9,084 nt of DNA from Alphaproteobacteria bacterium (GTDB lineage Bacteria > Pseudomonadota > Alphaproteobacteria > ATCC43930 > CGMCC-115725), in assembly GCA_019241915.1 (NCBI GenBank), contig JAFAWI010000711.1:1-9084 (forward strand). The letters are read 5' to 3'. Position numbers and translations under genes: made by a program. Of the stretch, positions 6,620-9,084 are shown piece by piece. Position 1 is the stretch's first letter. The number at the start of each line of letters is the position of its first letter. The notes under the pieces are model-generated. The model had not been told where the DNA came from. It searched no databases and worked only from the letters and a program-made list of their open reading frames with translations.

Positions 6620-6691
6620 AGCGCGCAACGGTTGCTTGGTTCCAATCTTAATGACGCAAAAGCAAGGTCCCGAGCCTCATACGCGAACCAC

Positions 6692-6698
6692 AAGGGAA
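6692..6698 (+). promoter_or_regulatory. Shine-Dalgarno site of the secreted Tyr/His-rich protein gene
   Basis: AAGGGAA with a 5-nt spacer before the ATG at 6704. It selects this start over a TTG at 6632, which would bury the signal peptide behind 24 extra residues. Confidence 0.6.
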
Positions 6699-6703
6699 AT
6701 ATC

Positions 6704-7060
6704 ATGAAGCACCTTCTGAATGGAGTTGCGCTTGGTATCGCGGTTGCTGTCGCGGCCGCGTCGCCGGCATTCGCACAAAGCGCAGAGTCGCTGAACCAGC
6801 AGGAGCTCAACCGATTGTCGGCTAATCCGCCGGCCGCTGCCCCGGCGCCCGCCGCTCCCGCTGCCCCAGGCGCGGCCGCGCCGTCGGCGCTGCCCTATCC
6901 GTATCTTTATTCGGTGCCGCTGCCTGCCGGTTACGGCTACCCCTATTGGGGCTATCCGTATTACGGCTACCCTTACTACCCGTGGGGCGAATGGGGCTGG
7001 GGTTGGCGCCATTGGGGCTGGCACCGCGGGTGGCACCGCGGCTGGCATCACCATCGCTAG
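6704..7060 (+). CDS. Secreted Pro/Ala- and Tyr/Gly/Trp/His-rich protein, 118 aa
   Basis: The product has a clear Sec signal peptide: MKH, a hydrophobic core (about 4-20), and SPAFA before the predicted cut at 24/25. After a short helical stretch (SLNQQELNRL) come a Pro/Ala linker (42-60), then aromatic repeats of the type YPYWGYPYYGYPYY (79-92) and a Trp/His-rich tail ending HHHR, with six His between 103 and 117. The tail is partly a DNA tandem repeat, TGGCACCGCGGN twice (7019-7042). Small secreted GYPYYG-type proteins are common in Rhizobiales and are mostly uncharacterised; a cell-surface or periplasmic role, possibly metal binding through the His tail, is inference. The ATG at 6704 follows AAGGGAA by 5 nt. 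The last 239 bp overlap the convergent topoisomerase gene. Confidence 0.78.
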   Translation: MKHLLNGVALGIAVAVAAASPAFAQSAESLNQQELNRLSANPPAAAPAPAAPAAPGAAAPSALPYPYLYSVPLPAGYGYPYWGYPYYGYPYYPWGEWGWGWRHWGWHRGWHRGWHHHR

Positions 7061-8165
7061 CCGTGCCGCGGGCGAGCGGCCGCGTCTTGGCCAGCCGCTC
7101 GAGTCGCAGCCTTAAAAACGCGGCGACCGCGGCCTCCTCGGCGCTCGTACCGGCGACGTTGCGCGCCAGATAGGCGCGGGTACGCGCCGCCAGCGTTTTG
7201 AGCAGCGTGCCGTCGAGGTAACCGTCAAAGATCGCGGGGTGGATGTAGCATTTGCGGCACACCGCCGCCGTGTTGCCGAGGTGTTTGGCGACGTGCTCGA
7301 CCGCCCGCACGATGGCCGATTTCTTGACCTCGTCCTCGACCCCGGCCAATTCGCGCAGCGCCAGCGCGGCGAGTTGCGTTCCGGCCCAGGTGCGGAAGTC
7401 CTTGGCCGTGATGTCCTCGCCGCTTGCCGCGCGCAGGTAGTCGTTGACGTCGGCTGAGTCGACAGCGTGACGGCTGCCGTCGGAATCGAGGTACTGGAAC
7501 AACTCGTAGCCCGGCAGATCGCGGCAGTTCTTGACGATCCGCGCCAGCCGCGGGTCGGTCAGCCGCCCCTCGTGGCGGATGCCGTGCTTGCCGCGAAAGC
7601 TCAGCCGAACCTCATCGCCCTCGATTACCGCGTGGCGGTCGCGCAGCGTGGTCAGGCCGAAGCTCTTGTTGGTGCGTGAGTACTCGGCGTTGCCGATACG
7701 GAACAGCGTCAACTCCAGCAGGCGGACAATCGCCGCCAACACTTTGTCCCGCGGCAGACCGCGGCGGAGCAGGTCGGCCGCGACGCGCGCGCGGATGCGC
7801 GGCAGGGCGCGGGCGAACATCAGCATGCGGCCGTATTTCGTCTCGTCCCGCGTCTGCCGCCAGCGCGGATGATAACGGTATTGCTTGCGGCCCCGGGCGT
7901 CGCGCCCCGTCGCCTGGATATGGCCGTTCGCTTGCGGGCAGATCCAGACGTTGGTCCAGGCGGGTGGGATCGCCAGCGACTTGATGCGGCCGAGCGTGTC
8001 GGTATCGGCGATCAGCTGGCCGTCGGTATCGCGATAGTCAAAGCCATGCCGAGCTTTGTGCCGGGTAATGCCCGGCGCGTCGTCGCCGACGTGGCGCAGG
8101 TGCGCCGCGCGCGCCGCCGCGATCGGATCGAGAGCCGCGACCTCAAGCAGATTATCGCGCGGCAC
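6822..8165 (-). CDS. DNA topoisomerase IB (poxvirus-like bacterial type) with extended C-terminal tail
   Basis: The product relaxes supercoiled DNA by transient nicking through a 3'-phosphotyrosyl bond. With the GTG start at 8165 it has 447 residues. The N-terminal domain includes IPPAWTNVWICP (66-77) and ATGRDARGRKQYRYHPRW (85-102). The catalytic set is complete: R156 in FRIGNAEYSRTNKSFGLTTL, K193 in RGKHG, R258 in KDFRTWAGT, N298 in LGNTAAVCRK (bacterial enzymes carry Asn where poxvirus enzymes have His), and the nucleophile Y307 in KCYIHP. The core ends near residue 360; relatives are usually about 350-380 residues. The remaining tail is basic, rich in Arg, Pro, Ser, Gly and Ala, and is read from the antisense of the secreted-protein gene. 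AGGAG (8172-8176) 6 nt upstream supports GTG 8165; an open frame continues to 8720 but lies antisense to the glycosylase gene. Confidence 0.93.
   Translation of the reverse strand: MPRDNLLEVAALDPIAAARAAHLRHVGDDAPGITRHKARHGFDYRDTDGQLIADTDTLGRIKSLAIPPAWTNVWICPQANGHIQATGRDARGRKQYRYHPRWRQTRDETKYGRMLMFARALPRIRARVAADLLRRGLPRDKVLAAIVRLLELTLFRIGNAEYSRTNKSFGLTTLRDRHAVIEGDEVRLSFRGKHGIRHEGRLTDPRLARIVKNCRDLPGYELFQYLDSDGSRHAVDSADVNDYLRAASGEDITAKDFRTWAGTQLAALALRELAGVEDEVKKSAIVRAVEHVAKHLGNTAAVCRKCYIHPAIFDGYLDGTLLKTLAARTRAYLARNVAGTSAEEAAVAAFLRLRLERLAKTRPLARGTASDGDASRGATRGASPNGANPSPIRPTGSKGSRNTDSPNRGSRNRQAAAPNKDTDRAAPTARPRLGQRERRAPGQRPAD
7019..7054 (+). repeat. Short tandem repeat coding for the Trp-His tail
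   Basis: Two copies of a 12-bp unit, TGGCACCGCGGN (7019-7030 and 7031-7042), are followed by a diverged TGGCAT copy. In frame they encode W-H-R-G units, so the tail can lengthen or shorten without a frameshift. On the other strand the same bases are part of the topoisomerase C-terminal tail. Confidence 0.6.
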
Positions 8166-8171
8166 GGCATG

Positions 8172-8176
8172 CTCCT
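8172..8176 (-). promoter_or_regulatory. Shine-Dalgarno site deciding the GTG start of topoisomerase IB
   Basis: On the minus strand AGGAG lies 6 nt before GTG at 8165. An ATG just upstream (8170-8168) is in another frame and would not give topoisomerase sequence, so the GTG is the likely start. Confidence 0.6.
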
Positions 8177-8211
8177 GCTGTGTGCAGAGAGCAAACCGGC
8201 GGCCGCCATCC

Positions 8212-8225
8212 CGGTTCCGGAACCG
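8212..8225. promoter_or_regulatory. 14-bp perfect palindrome between divergent topoisomerase IB and UdgX genes
   Basis: CGGTTCCGGAACCG is its own reverse complement. It lies near the middle of the 97-bp gap, 47 bp from the topoisomerase start and 38 bp from the glycosylase start, where it could serve as a shared operator. It does not match the alphaproteobacterial LexA pattern (GTTC-N7-GTTC). As RNA it would form only a 5-bp stem with a four-base loop and no T-run, so a terminator is unlikely. Confidence 0.4.
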
Positions 8226-8250
8226 CGCGTTTCGCCGCGGCGTTCCACGC

Positions 8251-8257
8251 GAGGAGG
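8251..8257 (+). promoter_or_regulatory. Shine-Dalgarno site of the UdgX-like gene
   Basis: GAGGAGG with a 5-nt spacer before the ATG at 8263, close to ideal. It selects this ATG over in-frame upstream starts as early as 8056, which run antisense through the topoisomerase gene. Confidence 0.75.
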
Positions 8258-8262
8258 CGCCG

Positions 8263-8925
8263 ATGCCCAACGATCTATTCGCGACGCCGATACGGACGCT
8301 CGCCGATCTGCGCCGCGAGGAAACCGAATGCCGGCGTTGCCCGCTGTACCGTAGTGCCACCCAGGTGGTTCCCGGCGAAGGGCTGCGCGAAGCCGACATC
8401 ATGCTGGTCGGCGAGCAGCCTGGCGACAAGGAGGACCTCGCCGGCAAGCCCTTTGTCGGCCCCGCCGGACGCATTCTCGACCAGGCGCTGCGCGATGCCG
8501 GGATCGACCGGCGCAAGGTATTCGTCACCAACGCCGTCAAGCACTTCAAGTACGAGTGGCGCGGCAAGCGGCGTCTGCACAAAAAGCCGAATGCCGGCGA
8601 GATCGACATCTGCCGCTGGTGGCTCGGCTTGGAGCGGAGCATCGTGCGGCCGCAGACCATTGTCGCGATGGGCGCGACCGCGGCGCGCAGCCTGCTCGGC
8701 CGCGGCGCGACGATCGCCAAGGAACGCGGGCGGCCGCACCCGCTCGCCGACGACGCGACGCTCTACGTCACGATCCATCCGTCGGCGCTGCTGCGCATGC
8801 AAGACGACGCCGACAAGGCGCGCGAATATGCTGCCTTTGTCGCCGATCTGCGGCTGGCCGCGCCACAGTTCGAGCGTGCCGAGGCGCGGCGCGGTTCCGC
8901 GGCCAAGGCCCGCCTGTCGGCATAA
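8263..8925 (+). CDS. udgX: UdgX-type uracil-DNA glycosylase (family 4-related, covalent product-linking type)
   Basis: The 220-aa product belongs to the iron-sulfur uracil-DNA glycosylases and carries the marks of UdgX, which excises uracil and then stays covalently bound to the abasic sugar through a His. The cluster ligand pair is C23-x-x-C26 and the third Cys is C117; no fourth Cys exists. H94 in TNAVKHFK stands where ordinary family 4 enzymes have Cys and is the probable fourth ligand. Motif A is GEQPGDKED (50-58), followed by GKPFVGPAGR (61-70). The UdgX-specific loop reads RGKRRLHKKP (100-109), with H106 in place of the nucleophilic His of the M. smegmatis KRRIH loop. HPSALLR (172-178) is the second catalytic motif. 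The Arg-rich last 20 residues look disordered. It is divergent from topoisomerase IB, 97 bp away; shared control is possible. Confidence 0.92.
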   Translation: MPNDLFATPIRTLADLRREETECRRCPLYRSATQVVPGEGLREADIMLVGEQPGDKEDLAGKPFVGPAGRILDQALRDAGIDRRKVFVTNAVKHFKYEWRGKRRLHKKPNAGEIDICRWWLGLERSIVRPQTIVAMGATAARSLLGRGATIAKERGRPHPLADDATLYVTIHPSALLRMQDDADKAREYAAFVADLRLAAPQFERAEARRGSAAKARLSA

Positions 8926-9084
8926 CCGCCGGCACGCCGATAAGCTGCACCGCGCTGGAGGCCACCGCAGCCGCTACCGCCGGCGCGGTCCCTGCCCGCT
9001 GCCGGCGCTCACTCCGCCATGGGCTCTGGCATACGAAGTCCCGACCCTAATCGGACAAGCCTCGACTGTCGTTTTTGGGCGTCA
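8926..9084. other. Right-edge region without a supported gene
   Basis: No gene, tRNA or clear terminator is visible in these 159 bp. An imperfectly placed inverted repeat (ACCGCGC 8949-8955, GCGCGGT 8983-8989) has a 27-base loop and no T-run. A minus-strand frame from the right edge to a TGA at 9009-9011 would encode a 24-residue tail ending MPEPMAE; its third positions are much less GC-rich than in the real genes, so I do not call it, though the end of a gene beyond the edge is possible. Confidence 0.35.

Noticed and set aside
6134..6628. 164-codon minus-strand frame opposite the 63-aa and 128-aa genes
   Set aside because: The plus-strand frame has the GC-rich third positions expected here and a coupled start; the minus frame looks like its Arg/Ala/Pro-rich shadow.
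6603..6631. TTGACT resembling a -35 box before the secreted protein gene
   Set aside because: No acceptable -10 hexamer lies 16-18 bp downstream (CAACGG or AACGGT only).
8166..8720. N-terminal extension of the topoisomerase frame up to 8720
   Set aside because: The extension is antisense to the UdgX gene and lacks topoisomerase sequence; the GTG at 8165 has a proper Shine-Dalgarno and fits the family N terminus.
8949..8989. Inverted repeat after the UdgX gene as a terminator
   Set aside because: The 7-bp arms are separated by 27 bases and no T-run follows on either strand.
9009..9083. C-terminal end of a minus-strand gene entering from the right edge
   Set aside because: Only 24 codons are visible and third-position GC is far below that of the real genes, so it cannot be supported.

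Overview
The window is a gene-dense, GC-rich stretch with strong G/C preference at third codon positions. Clear Shine-Dalgarno sites precede several genes, and I see no mobile element, RNA gene or CRISPR array. The gene families (a long-form D-aminoacylase-like amidohydrolase, a GhrA-type reductase, a CoxL-like molybdenum hydroxylase subunit, a poxvirus-like topoisomerase IB, a UdgX-type glycosylase) suggest a soil or freshwater alphaproteobacterium of the Rhizobiales/Rhodospirillales kind. That is inferred from gene style and cannot be taken to genus level.

Left part (1-2631): a minus-strand amidohydrolase runs off the left edge with 399 codons inside the window. Upstream of it are a 17-bp odd palindrome and a 29-codon single-span membrane peptide. 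Then comes a plus-strand glyoxylate/hydroxypyruvate reductase of exactly E. coli GhrA length with its catalytic Arg, Glu and His. Middle part (2653-6006): two minus-strand genes 57 bp apart, a 782-aa molybdopterin-binding subunit of the xanthine dehydrogenase/CO dehydrogenase superfamily followed by a membrane-anchored alpha/beta hydrolase. No FAD or iron-sulfur partner subunit is present. The hydroxylase diverges from two small overlapping plus-strand genes. The shared upstream region carries a near-perfect CRP/FNR-type site (TGTGA-N6-TCACA).

Right part (6704-9084): a gene for a secreted Tyr/Gly/Pro/Trp/His-rich 118-aa protein converges on, and overlaps by 239 bp, the 3' end of a bacterial topoisomerase IB gene. 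The topoisomerase reads on antisense to it and gains a basic, disordered-looking tail of about 80 residues. Divergently from the topoisomerase, across 97 bp holding a 14-bp perfect palindrome, lies a gene with the hallmarks of UdgX, the uracil-DNA glycosylase that couples covalently to its DNA product. The last 159 bp hold nothing I can support.

Functionally the left two-thirds look catabolic (deacylation, 2-oxo-acid reduction, ester hydrolysis, Mo-dependent hydroxylation), probably as separate transcription units rather than one pathway. The right third pairs two DNA-transaction enzymes around one promoter region. The observations most worth a second look are the UdgX/topoisomerase IB divergent pair with its palindrome, the antisense overlap at the topoisomerase C terminus, and the CRP-type site controlling an orphan molybdenum hydroxylase subunit.
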